DNA of 64,000 nt from contig NC_079979.1 in assembly GCF_029852145.1 (NCBI RefSeq), positions 2,590,501-2,654,500 of the forward strand, read 5' to 3'. Position numbers and translations under genes: made by a program. Below, piece after piece: positions 46,861-58,976 of this stretch. Below the pieces are notes generated by a model. The model worked only from the letters and a program-made list of their open reading frames with translations, was not told the origin of the DNA and searched no databases. Source of the stretch: Microplitis mediator (taxonomy: Eukaryota > Arthropoda > Insecta > Hymenoptera > Braconidae). The first letter of the stretch is position 1. Each line of letters opens with the position of its first letter.

Positions 46861-47178
46861 ACACAGAGAAAATGTTGGCTCGAAACCTACCAATTTTTAC
46901 AATGCTGTCGACTAAACTTGAAACAGGGAGTAAAGCATCCAAAAAATTATCGTGCTCTTACAGAAAATGATTATACTGTATCACATTACTTATTACGCGC
47001 GAGAAACTTATCGATGAGCTTCAATATCAATTACTTCCATACATTATAATAATTTTGATGCAGCATAATAATTTTTTATAAGAACATAGTAATTTTTTGG
47101 ATACTTTACTTTCTGTTTCAAGTTTGGTCGACAGCATAATAAAAATTGGTAGATTTCGAGCCAACATTTTTCTCCGTA
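46861..47178. mobile_element. Hairpin MITE, ACACAGAGAAAATGTTGGCT family, copy 1
   Basis: Arms carry ATGTTGGCTCGAAACCTACC and CAATGCTGTCGAC on the left, and the inverse (GTCGACAGCAT, GGTAGATTTCGAGCCAACAT) on the right. Copy 2 is at 55150-55471. Confidence 0.85.
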
Positions 47179-47859
47179 GCACAAGAATTTTGATGTTTTC
47201 TTCTGCCAAAATATTTTCAATTTTATCCAGTAAATAAGAGAAAATTCTTGACATTTTAAGAGTTGTTTTATCTCTTTTATTAAATGATATAAATATTCAA
47301 TGAAGACAACTAAAAAATTCAGCTGTCAAATTTTCATTAACTGCCGACATTTTTAAACAAAAGATAGTAAATAAATAGTAAATAAAACATAATCAATTCC
47401 GCAACTTAATATTTTTTTATAAATATTGCCCATAAATAAAAATTTTATAAGTCCATGATTTAATCTAGTTTTGTCCTTGTAAATTTTCAGAACTAAAATT
47501 TTTTAAAGTTCACGAATTAATCTAATTTAGTCTGCTCGTAACGCGTTTGTTTTTTAAAGTAGCAGGTTGAAAACAGCTTAAAATTTTCATAAAAGATCAA
47601 AATCAGATCAAATAGTCCAATCAGACTAAAATGAGGTCAAATTTTTCAGTCCGGGTAGATCAAAAACAGATTAAAATTTTTATCGAAGTTCAATAACAGA
47701 CCAAGTAGTCCAAATACAGCCCAGTTAGACTAAAATCAGATCAAATTTTTCGACCCGGGGCAATGTCTCATTGTGTAGATAAGCTCAGGATAAGATTTGG
47801 AAGGGAATTAAACGCTCAAAACATGATAAAATCTCTCGTCATTTTTTGATAAGTCTATC

Positions 47860-48199
47860 TGTTTAAATATAAATTTTAAACAAACATTACAAAATTCATG
47901 CAGAGCTGAATGAATATCCTGGAATGAATTAATATGTTTTTTAACGGTAGGAATGATGTGTTTCATTATGGGGTAAGCAACTACCCTGGTGATAGTATGA
48001 AGTACATGAAAAACCTGAACAACACTTATAGCCTTGTTGGGGATGGCACTGGAAATTAAAAAAAAAGAATTATATACACTGGTCACAAAAATTAAGGGAT
48101 AGAAAAAAATTTTGAAATTTTTGGGTGATTTATTAGCGAGGTGAAGTTGAGTGATCATACGGGAAAGATTTAGCGGACATAGGATTTCGGAGTATCTTG
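47860..48199. other. No recognised gene
   Basis: A 133-codon minus-strand ORF (47808-48209) spans this part but shows no recognised motif, and its start lies in family C repeat sequence. CACTGGTCACAAAAATTAAGG near 48079 resembles the start of another repeat. Confidence 0.35.
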
Positions 48200-48281
48200 A
48201 TGTGCCCAAACTTTGGCTCTAGAACAGCTGTGATTGTTGTGAAGATGATCGGAGGTATTTTTCGTAGTCGAGTCGCTTAGC

Positions 48282-50932
48282 TCAATTATTAATTGCATCC
48301 CGAAATGAGGGTTGGTGCTTTTCCCAGAATTTCGGGTCCAGGCTGGCGAACATATCCGGTACCGGCACTTCTATTAGAATGTTTTTCAATTTAGTGACCC
48401 AGTTAAACTGGGTCCTGCAACTTGGGTTATTTGCTAGAATTATTAGATAGATAAGGCAGATTTTAGCCCATCGATCTTTACTCATCTTAAGAATTCTTAT
48501 TACCCAGTTCACATTCGACTGATTGCCATCACAGAGAGTTGTGTGATACCCGTTTCAAGCCTGATCATATATCCAGGTGTGTTCCTGGGAAGTAACAGGA
48601 TTTTTTTGAAGAAGTCGTCTCGAGACCCCATGCTTCGATTCCATAGAGCACATTTGGGGCGACGAGGCTGTAAAATAGTTTGCTTTTGGGTGCCCAAGAG
48701 TCTGATTTTGCTTTACTTAGGATGGATCACGCTTTGCCTGTCGCAATTTAAGCTTTGCGTAGCGCTGCCTCCGCTGCCGAGCTGCCTTTGGTTGCACTAT
48801 CTATCATCGTACCCAGGTAATTGTATTTCGCGGTGATTTTAATGGGTTGTCCCTTGACCACGATTTCAATTTTACCTGTGTGTACCGTGAGTTTGTTCTC
48901 ATCAAAGTACACTTCAAGTGCGGCTAGGATTTCTGTGGTTTCTATAAAAAAAGTAGTGAAAAAGACTACATCGTCCACGAACAGTAGTGCTAGTAGAGTG
49001 TTCGGGCCAATACATAAGCCTTTTATACCTTTTTTCTGGAGGAAGGATATTATATTATAGATATATGATATGAATAGTGTTGGGCTAAGTTTGTCCCCCT
49101 GCAGTAGACCCTCCGTAGCTTCAAAGACTCTAGACAGGTTCCCCTCTATCCGTAATTTGATGTTTGCCTGCTCGCAGACCTCTTGAACAGTGCCTATCAA
49201 CTTACCACTGACTCCGATCTTGAAGAGTATCCTCCATAATCGATGATGGGGTACCGAGTCGATAGCTCGGCGGAAGTCTATGTATATGCAGTACACCGCA
49301 TTGCCGTTGAGCCTAATTTTCGTTCGGAGTGCTGTTATGAGGGTAAATACCTGGTCTAGACAGCTTCGACAGGTTGTTAAGTAGATATATACCTCTATAG
49401 TTGGCAGGGTCAACCTGCACTCCTTTTTTAAAGATCAGCGCAACTAGTGCTGAAGGCCAAGCGTGAGGAACTTGTTCGGTGTTCCATATCTTGTTTAGCA
49501 GTTCTTTTATATAGTTGATCCAGGAAGGTGGTAAGTGCTGAAGATGTTCTTTTAAAATTGCGTCTGGTCCCGTTGACTTATTTGTCTTGCTATTCGCGAT
49601 AGCTTTGCGAATTTCATGATGCGAAAAGTCCTTCTCCAAGTCAGGGTGGCGAACATCAGTGTAAACCGTGTCATCAATTGTTCTTGGAGGATAGACCGTA
49701 GAATAAAATTCTTCCCATTTGTAGAGCGGTATTGGGTTTGGGTTCCTTGGAGATCTTCTTGGCCTCCTCACCAACAGCCAGAAGTCTTTCGGTTTGGATG
49801 TTTGGGCCGTAGTATATCTTATGTTTTGGAGGTAGTTCCAATTTTTTTGTTTTCTAGCCTTACTGAGTTGATTTTTGAGGTCATGCAGTTCAGCAAGGTT
49901 CTTTGGAGAAAAGCCTGTTTTACGGCAGTTTCTCTGGCATTTAAATAAGGACGATTTGAGAGCTTTGAGTTCGCAGTCATCCCACGGTTTTCTGGGCATC
50001 CTTCTGTTAGGTTCACAGGATGTGATCAGTTTCATTCCCGCAAGCTCGGCTGCTTATCGGTGTTGATGAGATGTATATAATGAGAATAGCGTAAGGTTTT
50101 GGGGTACTGAGAGGCGTTCTCTGGTTTCTAGATTACTTTGGCGATGGTAGACTTGCTTCTGTTCACCGTGGCATTCGAGATAGCTATAGATAAAAAGAAC
50201 CTAGTTCGAACAGGAAAATGATCCGAGCCGTCGGAGTCATCCTCCACTTCAAGTAAATAGACTGTTTTGGCTGCTTCATAGTTACTCCAAACTAGGTCCA
50301 CAACACTAACACTACTCTGGCCACAATATGTTATTTTACCTTCTCCGTCCTTATTTGTCCTTCCGTTGAGAAGGATAAGACCATTGCTGGACATAAAGAT
50401 TAGTAGAGAGATACCTTTGGGGGTGACATGGGTGTCCTGGGAAGATCTGGTTGGTTGCAGGTATGTGACATTGGTTAATTCAGGTGGTAGATCGCCATCC
50501 AGGTCACCCAAACGAGCGTTAAAATCACCACCTAGAATAATAGGGGCGTCCCCGTTGAGGTCTTCGCATTTGCTAAGTGCTAACTGAAGACGGTTCAGGT
50601 TGTCCCCGAGATTCAGGTCTGGCTTAAAGTAGAGTAAGCCCATAAAGACACAACGCTGCAGTAGTTTGATATCAATGATGATCCAGTGGTTGTTTATTGC
50701 TATTATGCCCGATTCAAGTTCATCTTTGACCAATGCCAGTCAGCCTCCGCTGCCCCTTCCTTTATTGTGGGATTTTGTTGCATTGGACCAAGACATCTAG
50801 GACCTCGGGCCCAGCTTGGCGAGGAAGTTAAACGTAGGGTAAGCCGTGTTCCTGTGAGCCCAATAAAGAAGGTATCATTGGAAATTGGTAGGTTGTTACA
50901 GTTTTCTATACCACGACAGTTCCAATAATTAG
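48282..50932 (-). pseudogene. LINE ORF2: endonuclease-reverse transcriptase, broken
   Basis: The frame opens near NYWNCRG (50911-50932), the usual start of the AP endonuclease. Further motifs are IILGGDFNARLGD and GSDHFPV, both endonuclease signatures. RT motifs follow: TGPDAILKEHL, ALIFKKG...PANYRGIYLLN, IDFRRAIDSVPH, LLQGDKLSPTLF and LLFVDDVVFF (catalytic DD). Frames change near 50128, 49320-49410 and about 48748, and the first 60 codons of the endonuclease are poorly preserved. Downstream, 48697-48282 gives RT C-terminal remnants in two frames. It once encoded target-primed reverse transcription; it cannot do so now. Confidence 0.88.
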
Positions 50933-50997
50933 CAGTGTTGTAAGTGGAGCAGCTATTTTGCCTTTAGCTAGTTTTTTGGGAGGTTAAAGATGGTTTC

Positions 50998-51270
50998 TTA
51001 GATGGTTGCGTGAGATTCACAGATTCTTCGGTCCATTTCTTTGTAAATCCGTTCCAGGTAAGGCATTTTGTCTTTCAGAAAAATTTTGTTTGAGCGGATC
51101 CTTGGGTGGTTTCCTTTTGCACGTTCTTCTTCAACTTTTCTTCTCAGTTCGGAGGCTTCTTGGCTCTCTAGTGGGGTTAAGTCATTATCAATGAAAATGT
51201 CAGTATCGGCCAGCAGTGTCTTTTTACTCTTCATAATATTAGCTTTGGGTTCATGTTCGTCGAAGTGCAC
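50998..51270 (-). pseudogene. LINE ORF1-like C-terminal fragment
   Basis: A 90-codon frame with IFIDNDLTPLESQEASELRR and KVEEERAKGNHPRIRSNKIF, typical of the end of LINE ORF1/Gag-like proteins just before ORF2. The upstream nucleic-acid-binding domain is missing. Confidence 0.6.
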
Positions 51271-51384
51271 ACTGGCCTGGTTTGTAATCTAGGTGGCCCG
51301 TGATTATTTCTACCAGGGAAGTTTTTTAATAGTCTCGGGTGAAAAATAAAACTAGATTTAGGCTCGCTTCACCTAATTAACTTC

Positions 51385-52030
51385 CAACTAAAAAAATTGA
51401 AAATTTTCAAAAATTCGGGATGTTATTAGTTTCTAATTTCTAAAACCGAGTTTTCTTCAGATGTCGACGTTTTGAGGTCCTAGGAAGCAAGTCTGACCAT
51501 CTTCAGAATGATGTCTGAGTGTCTGTATGTATGTGTGTATGTATGCATGTATGTGTGTAAGCTTGCTATTACTTTTAAGCTAATTAACCGATCAGAACGA
51601 TTCTTGCCGCAATCGAAAAAGCTTGTTGGTCATCAACTTTCCTGAAAATTCCAGATCGATCAATCAATTAGACTCTAAGATATTGAAGACATACGACAAT
51701 ATAAAAATTTCTTTTTCAGTTTTTTGAAAATTTCTCACAAATGAATCTATCGATTGATTCCAAAATCTAATCAGCTCTAGAACCCAATGAAATGCGCCGA
51801 TTGCCGCCCAACCATCAAAATTAATTAATTTGTTCGAGAGATATCGCGGGAGAAAGAAATGTTAAGAAACGGTTTTTTCCAAATATCTTTGAAACGTTTT
51901 AACTGATCAATTCCAAATTTTAATCAGCTTTAAACCTCAATAAAACGCGTCAAATGCCACATTAAACATCAAATTTAATTTATTAGCTCAAACGATATCA
52001 TCGTTGGAAAGTTAAAAGAGCAACATTTTA
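51385..52030 (-). repeat. Dispersed repeat family A, copy 3
   Basis: Inverted relative to copy 1: GATGTCGACGTTTTGAGGTC, GCTTGTTGGTCATCAACTTT and the TATGTATG tract replacing CA. Ends near 52030, truncated. Confidence 0.8.
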
Positions 52031-52306
52031 TGTGATTTTTCTCAAGTAAGTCATTACATAATCTACTAACATGTATTTAAAATCACACCAACTCTTCATA
52101 ATTAAAATAATAATATCGACGAACAAATTGGAAAAACACAGATTTCAATATTTTTTTCGGATATTTCATGTATTAATGATCTGATTTGAGTCAAAACTTA
52201 TTTAAATCATTACTTCACTTACATTGATTTTTGCCTACATACACTTTTTTCTTTTTTTTATTGAACCTAATTGTGAATAAATATTGAAAAAACGCTCATT
52301 CCTTGA

Positions 52307-54623
52307 TTACACCGGCGCACAAAAAAAAGTTGTTTGTACTTTTGTCTGGGCCCACCTACGGACATGGATATCAACCCGCTGAATCCGAATTTGAAGCCCG
52401 TTTGGCCCGGTCACCCTCCAGATTCAAGTAAAATGCAAAAAACCCTCCAAAAAGGCAAAAAATTGCGAAAAACTGCAGTCACAGCGATGACAAATTTTTT
52501 TTGGACCCAGATCAAGTATGATTTTTATGTATTTTAATTTACTGAATCTGAATCTATACGTTAATTAGCCCGCAGAGCCGTCAAAATTTGAAAAAATCGC
52601 GAAAAATCGAAAAAATTGCAACAAATCATGAAAAATTGAAATTATTGAGATGAAAAAAATTTTTTTGATTCAGATTGCTTACGATTTTTATGTATTTTGT
52701 TCCACTGAATTTTAACCTGGAGTTTTCTTGTCCCATTAACGTTTTAAATTTAAAATAAAAATCTCAAAAAACCAAAAGTACTGAAAAAATTGCAGTTATA
52801 AACATGAGAAAAAATCTATAAAACATGATTAAAAGCTTTGATTGTATTTTTTCACGCATAAAATACAAGTTTAGAATCTGATAATATAAACAATTGTAAT
52901 ATCTATAACAAATGACGTATAACTAGAATAAAGAGAACGATTTGCTCGAATTTTAAACTGTTCTTCGTTGGTATCGAAATCTTTTGTTCTCAAACCATCT
53001 ACGCAGTGGATTTTTCTTCCGTTTGTTATCATCTCTCGGTGTATCCCTTTGAAATGCCCAGCAAAAATCGTATCAACATAATATAACATCAACCAAAAAC
53101 ATAGTGTGGGACCCAGGCCGAATTCAAATTCGTTATTTGAATACGAAAGCATTCCTCATAACTTATTTTAATCTTTCGGAAAACGCTTTACGGTTTTTTG
53201 CCGATTCAAACTCGCCACAAGCGTGATGAAATCAACCAGCAGTTTTATTACAAAGATGGGAATTACTTCTTGTAATGGTATACTCTCTTGTAGCTAAGTT
53301 TTCTACTACTGAAGAGCTGCAATCGCTTGATGACAACGCCTGCGGGCCTACTTTCTCCTCCTTACCAGACACTAGTACTAGGTTTCCGGATCCCTGCATC
53401 GCAAAGTACTTATCACTGGTACCTGCCATGACGGCACACATGCCGTTAACCCAGGGACTTTGCCCGATGGTTCTGTTGCCCACCGTCATTACGTGGAGGT
53501 GCCCTGATTGCAAGCACAAGCGATCGTAAAGAATTTTTAATGGACTACAAATTCGAACTCTATTCCAGGATGCAAATTTTGTAGGAAAAATAAACGAGAC
53601 GGAGTGAGCAGCTTGGGTAAGTTTCAAAAACGTGTCTCAAAATTTTTTAGGAAATAGAAAAAGCGAAAACTACAGGACGTTAGTAAAAGAATTGGTGACA
53701 AATTACAAAAATTTAGGGTGCTTACTGAACCTCAAACTACACCATGGATTTTCACGTCCACCACTTTCCTGAAAATCTTGGAAACTAAAGCGAAGAACGA
53801 GGGAAATGATTTCATCAAGACACAAATGAAATGAAGAGTAACTATCGAGCAAATTAAAATGTCAACATGATGGCAGATTTTTGCTGGATGCTAACAAGAG
53901 AAATACCAGAAGAAAACGGAAAACGTAAAAGGAACCCACTGCGTAAGTCATTTAAAGATACAAATGTTTGATACAAACAAACGACAGTCTGAAATTCAAA
54001 ATCATAGTTTCATACCTTCTCTTTACCTGCTATTTTTTACAGATTTGCAAGTTTTGTCAATTTTTGAATTCTACGATCATATTCCATCCATGAAAATATA
54101 TTCAAGTTATTCACAATCGTGTTTAATATATTTTTTCGCATACTTATAACTGCAATTTTCCCGATTTGTTTTATTTTTAAAAATTTCGAAATGTTAATAG
54201 AGCAAAAAAACTTCAGATTCAAATTCAGTGGAACAAAATACATAAAAATCATAAATAATCCAAAAAATTTGTTTCTTGTTGATAATTTCGATTTTTCATG
54301 ACTTATTGCAATTTTTTTCGGTTATTCGCAATTTATACAAATTTTGACAGCTCAACGTGCTAATTATCGTGTAGATTCAGATTAAGTGAACTACAATACA
54401 TGAAAATCATACTTGATCTGGGTCCACAGAAATTTTTTCATCGCTGTGACTGCAGTTTTTCGCAATTTATAGCCTTTTTTTTTGGGTTTTTTGTATTTTA
54501 CTCAAATTTGGAGGGTGACCGGGCCAAATGGACTTCATATTTGGATTCAGTGGGTCAAAATACATGTTCGTAGGTGGGTCCAGTCGAAAGTACAAACAAC
54601 GTTTTTTTTGTGTGTTGGTGTAA
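52307..54623. mobile_element. Long-TIR DNA element (2.3 kb)
   Basis: Left end TTACACCGGCGCACAAAAAA; the inverted right end TTACACCAACACACAAAAAA. The arms remain alignable for about 300 bp and probably to about 550 bp: GTTGTTTGTACTTT, GGGCCCACCTACG/CGTAGGTGGGTCC, GGTCACCCTCCA/GGAGGGTGACC, CAGCGATGA/TCGCTGTGAC. The interior carries a decayed gene (53560-53960). The target duplication was not resolved. Confidence 0.75.
53560..53960 (+). pseudogene. Remnant of an insect transposon-associated protein
   Basis: Reading + across frames gives NFLGNRKxENYRTLVKELV, YKNLGCLLNLKLH, a HFPENLG block, ERGNDFIKTQM and MMADFCWMLTREIPEE. This order resembles a repeated, uncharacterised insect protein in which ...FHSHLDFFPxNLGAVSDE-type and MLADYCWxLxRD-type motifs follow each other. 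At least two frameshifts and two stops are present. It is inside the long-TIR element, so it may be that element's former transposase or a passenger. The enzymatic core cannot be identified. Confidence 0.5.
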
Positions 54624-54689
54624 TTATCTTCGGTTCTAAAATTTCGAACTTTAACTTACAACATATCTCTTTTGAGCTTAAAAAGCTCA

Positions 54690-55035
54690 TTAAAAAACAA
54701 TGCTCTTTTCGAGCTCGAAAATGTATTTATAGTAATGTTGTTGAGCTCGAAAACAGCGGGGGAGAAGGCCGCGGGAGAAAGAAAAAATTAAAAACAGTTT
54801 TCTGCAAATATCTTTGAAACAACTGAACCAAACAATTCCAAAATCTAATCATCTCTAGAGCTCAATAAAATGCGTCGATTGTCGCCTCAACCATCAAAAT
54901 TCGTTCATTCGTTTGCGAGATATCGTGGGAGAAAGAAATTCTAAAAAACGGTTTTTTTCGAAAACAATGGCATACAAAAGTATTTTTGAGTTCAAGGAGC
55001 TTGAAAACACCGGGAAGTTTTGGCTTCGTATCTAA
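54690..55035 (-). repeat. Dispersed repeat family A, copy 4 (partial)
   Basis: Contains TTTCGAGCTCGAAAAT, two TCTAGAGCTCAATAAAATGCG-like units and the GGGAAGTTTTGGCT end, as in the left part of copy 1, inverted. Confidence 0.8.
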
Positions 55036-55149
55036 TTTTTTCATTATTGAATAATTTCAAATATTATTCGTCACTCCTCTTTTAAATAAAAAATTAACGG
55101 CTGACGCAGCTACGCATTCTCTAGTCCATTGAGTGCTTACCATCAGGAG

Positions 55150-55471
55150 TACATGGAGAAAAATGTTGGCTCAAAACCTATCAATTTTAATTATGCTGTC
55201 GAGCAAAATTGAAACAAGAAGGGAAGCATCCAAGAATTTATTATGCTCTTATGAAAAATTAGTATGCCGCATCACAATTATTATAATGTATGGAAGTAAT
55301 TGTTATTAAATCTTATCGATAAGTGTCTTGCGCGTAGTAAGTATTATGATACAGCATAATACTTTTTCGTATGAGCATAATAATTTTTTAGATGCTTCTC
55401 TTCCTGTTTCCAGTTTGGTCGACAGCATAATAAAAATTGGTAGGTCTCAAACCAACATTTTTCTCCGTGTA
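55150..55471. mobile_element. Hairpin MITE, ATGTTGGCT family, copy 2
   Basis: TACATGGAGAAAAATGTTGG at the left pairs with CCAACATTTTTCTCCGTGTA at the right; TGCTGTCGAGC pairs with GGTCGACAGCA. Same family as 46861-47178. Confidence 0.88.
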
Positions 55472-55624
55472 GAGTCGTCTTATACAATCCACTCTTCTTA
55501 TAATAATCTAATTTTAACTGATGATTTTCTTTCGAATAATATTCGCACGAGTATGCATCATCACTATGACTTCGAAATCATGCGACATCATTACTTTTAC
55601 CACAATAATAGAAATTTTTCCTAC

Positions 55625-56304
55625 AGTTATGGAAACTTCCCAGAATTCTGAGAAATGCAAGAAAAATCACTATCAATTTCTTGATGCATACTTAATCATC
55701 AATCATCGATAATTTAGAACAACAATGTAATCGTGAATCCTTGAGAGTTTATTTTTTGTTTTAATTGTTCCCGCCTCTTTGATCTTCAACTTTGTTGATA
55801 ATTTAAATCAATAAGAAATAATTGACCTTTAATTTATTTCTAACGGATCGAAGTGTCAAGAAATCAGAATGACGAAACGAAATTCGCAATAAGTTATTTT
55901 GGTTGCAATAGGAATTAAAAAAAAAAATGTGAGATAAAATTAGCGACCAAATACTAAATTCAATAACTTTAAATTGACAAGAAATCTATTTAGATTTCTA
56001 GATAGTCTTGCATCGATAGATAGTTGATCTAAGGTATCTTTGTTATTTTCTGGTATTCAAATTTTTTTATTAAATTTTTCCATAAAAATTTTCGTTACTT
56101 TATTATCGTTTAAGTTCAAATTTACGTAACTTCATTATTGTCAAGTCATAAAAAAAATCTAAACATTTTTCCGAGAGAAATTCAATTTCTTATAAGAGTA
56201 CTCCAGTACCTTTCTGCATAAACTTTATAGTTTTGTAAAAGTATTTATTTTAATTTTTCAGCTCAAGAGATAAAATCAAAATGGCAAAAATAATTTTGTT
56301 ATTA
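55625..56304 (+). repeat. Upstream half of a segmental duplication (unit A)
   Basis: ATGGAAACTTCCCAG, ATTGTTCCCGCCTCTTTGAT, GAAGTGTCAAG, CATCGATAGATAGTTGATCT and the ATCAAAATGGC start are shared in order with 58339-59000. It therefore duplicates promoter, 5' exon and ATG of the knottin-like gene. It ends where the GGCCCAGG repeat begins. Confidence 0.85.
56281..56304 (+). pseudogene. Truncated exon 1 of a knottin-like paralogue
   Basis: ATGGCAAAAATAATTTTGTT and the following TTA match the first eight codons of the gene at 58977 (MAKIILLL in both). Then the frame runs into unrelated sequence belonging to the repeat at 56316. No second exon was found downstream. A conserved splice acceptor lies at 56261. 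Confidence 0.75.
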
Positions 56305-56315
56305 CCCAGAGTGGA

Positions 56316-56975
56316 AATGACGACGGGACCAGGCTTGGCCCATGTATGTAGAACCTTGGACCGAGTTTGTAAGCCAGCCTTGGTTCAGCCTTGGTAGAAG
56401 TCTGGAATGACAACATTGGGCCAATCCTGGTTGCTAAACCTGGCCCATGCTTCGTTGCCAGTCCTGGCCTAGGCTTTTTTGCAAGACCTGGCCCTTACAT
56501 CGAGGAAACAAATAAATTTAATTTTAAAAAATTTCTATTGTTATTAACCTCGTAGAGTTCATGATCTTTAACGTTTAAACTTTCTAAGGGAGGTAAATGA
56601 TGTGAACAAACTCAGTAAAATTCTGTTGGGCTCCGGGCACGAACTGCCATCCTTCTGATTGCTGGATTTAAACGGTAGCTACTGGACGAACCTACTAATG
56701 TTGAACTGACACATGTATATGATCTACTTATTAAACCATAAGTACAGCCAAACTTGGGTAATCCTACCTTGGCCCAAGCCTGGTTTGCCATTAGACGGCC
56801 AAGGCAGGGGCACCCAGTCTTGGCCCAAGCCTGGTTTGCCATTAGACGGCCAAGGCAGGGGCACCCAGTCTTGGCCCAAGCTCGGGTAATCATTGTAACG
56901 GTCAAGGCTAGGTTACCCAGCTGTGGCCCAAGTTTGGCTTGTCATCGGATGGCCAAGACAGGGGAACCCAGTTTT
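56316..56975 (+). repeat. GGCCCAGG-rich dispersed repeat, copy 2
   Basis: Aligns with 9905-10585 without the nested half hairpin. It contains a perfect 51-bp tandem duplication around 56768-56870 (TTGGCCCAAGCCTGGTTTGC each). It breaks exon 1 of the duplicated peptide gene. Confidence 0.8.
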
Positions 56976-57860
56976 GAAGTTATCGGTTTTCTGACGATTT
57001 TTCAGCGAGATCTCGACTTTTTCTAATTGAATTGAATTCGTGTCAAATTTTAGAGCTTTTTACATCTTACTTTGGACTTATTCATATTTTTGATTTTATT
57101 TCGAACTTCTTCGTCTTCACTTCGAGCACGACAGCCATTCACCTTACTTTTGACTAACTGAATTAAGTCAAAAGCAAGCAGTATTTTTCAGTGTGAAATG
57201 TGTTGATTTTTTGTTAATAAAACTAATTGATTGTTATGTAACTATATTTTTAATATAAGTTAATCATTAATAATAAAAAAAGAGCTATCTGGCCTCACCC
57301 GAAAGGGAAAGGTAGATTCGTTATTTAGATACACTGTAAGAAAATATTCCTGACGTCAAATCAGATTCGTTTGGCTTAAGTACTCCGTGCGTTTGGATAC
57401 AGCCAAGCGCGTCAAGAAATAAGTCTACCGCCCTCTAAGTTTGACAGTATATTTTGCTCCAACTGAGAGTTTCTTGAGGGAAGGTACCAAGTCGTTTGAA
57501 CTAATTCTATAGTATTTGATATAACTCAATAACTTTCTTCATTAAAAAAAAAAAGTTTTTAAATTAGTTCGAGTCATTGATGCTGTTGATACAATAATGA
57601 TTTTTATTTTATATAAAATAGTTAAAAATTTCACTCAAAGTAAATTGTGAAATGATCGAAGGTAGGAATTTTTTTTTCTTCCTACGATATTTATATCTAC
57701 AATCTTCCAAAGTCCAAAATATAAATTTTCATTTGTTGAGGATTTTTAAGTCTTAGATATAATTTAAAATCGATAAATTATTTGAATTTAGGCGGCCATT
57801 AAAACATCAAAGGAATTGAGGCTTTCGAGAACTAAACTAGAATTTGTTTTTTGACTCGGG
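56976..57860. other. No recognised gene
   Basis: AT-rich with a small hairpin at 57145-57180 (TTTTGACTAA...TTAAGTCAAAAG). Some unique GC-richer sequence lies at 57280-57490. No second exon of the truncated peptide gene was seen. Confidence 0.45.
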
Positions 57861-58338
57861 TACACGGAGAGAAATTTATGGTAAACGTTACTAGTACGTT
57901 TATGAAATATCATCCCGTACCGTTATGGTAATGATTACTTGGAAATATGGGATATAGGCCCATACTTTCTGGGAAAAGTTCCCATCAGAATGGGAACAAT
58001 TCCCATAACTATGGTAAAAGTTCCCATATCGCATGTGAAAGAAGTATGGTAATGATAACCATAATATTATGGTAGTCGTTCCCATTATACTATGGTAAAC
58101 GGTACTATAATATTATGGTAATGGTTACCATATATTATGGTAACCATTGATATATATTATGGTAATTATTACCATAATATTCTAGTAATCATTACCATAA
58201 TATTATGGTAATGGTGACCATATTTATGGTAACGGTGCCGTTCCTATAATAAAAATTTAAAAAAAAGCGGTTACCATACATTATTGGAACCATTCCTATA
58301 ATAAATTTTAAGTATTACCATAAATTTTTCTCCGTGTA
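57861..58338. mobile_element. MITE packed with TATGGTAA/TTACCATA repeats
   Basis: Ends TACACGGAGAGAAATTTATG and, inverted, TACACGGAGAAAAATTTATG. More than a dozen TATGGTAA or TTACCATA words, with AACCATTCC and ATGGGAA variants, fill the interior. It abuts duplication unit B. Confidence 0.9.
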
Positions 58339-58976
58339 TGGAAACTTCCCAGAAATGCAAAAAAATATTGCCATGAACTTCTTGATGAACTTGATCGTCG
58401 ATACATTAGAACAACAATTTAATCGTTAATCCTTGGGGGTTCATTTTTGTTCTTAATTGTTCCCGCCTCTTTGATCTTTAACTTCGTCGGTAGTTAAAAT
58501 CAACAATAAACAATTGGCCTTCATTTTTTATCTGCCGGATTGAAGTGTCAAGGAATCAGAGTGACGCAATTAAATCTGTGATAAATTATTTTTGTTGCTG
58601 CTAAAAGAAATTAAAAAAATCATACGAGATAGATAAAGCGAACTAATAATGGAGTCACTGACTTTAAATTAACGAGAAATCTATTTAGAATTCAGTTCTT
58701 AGTCTTACATCGATAGATAGTTGATCTAAGGTATCTTTGTTCATTACTTGTACTAAAATTTTAATTATTGAAATTTTCTATTATTAATTTTCCTAATTTT
58801 ACTATCGTTTAATTTAAATTAAGGCAAATTTATTACTATTGAATCATATAAAAAAGTCTAAATATTTTTCGAGGAGAAATTCAATATCCTATAAAAATAT
58901 TATAGCTTTTTACAGAATCTTCATTATTTAGTAACAATATTTATTTTAATTTTCCAGATCCAGGCATACAATCAAA
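58339..58976 (+). promoter_or_regulatory. Promoter and 5' UTR of the knottin-like gene (unit B)
   Basis: Paralogous to 55625-56280. A probable 5' UTR exon ends ...GATCTAAG at 58730 with donor GTATCT, and the acceptor TTTTCCAG ends at 58957; both are conserved in unit A (donor about 56034, acceptor 56261). No clear TATA box was identified. Confidence 0.55.

Larger units (their letters stand above)
48200..51290 (-). mobile_element. Non-LTR retrotransposon (LINE), decayed, minus strand
   Basis: Read on the minus strand, it shows an ORF1-like tail (51270-50998), then an ORF2 with AP endonuclease (50932-50128) and reverse transcriptase (50035-48748), and a C-terminal region (48750-48282). The order is that of jockey/I/R1-like LINEs. 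Several frame changes and stops disrupt it. Neither end nor target duplication was identified. The clade is not resolved. Confidence 0.88.

Noticed and set aside
53232..53627. 131-codon minus-strand ORF inside the long-TIR element
   Set aside because: The recognisable protein motifs are on the plus strand; this frame shows no secure domain, although a pogo-like KxFAMQGSGNL line was considered.
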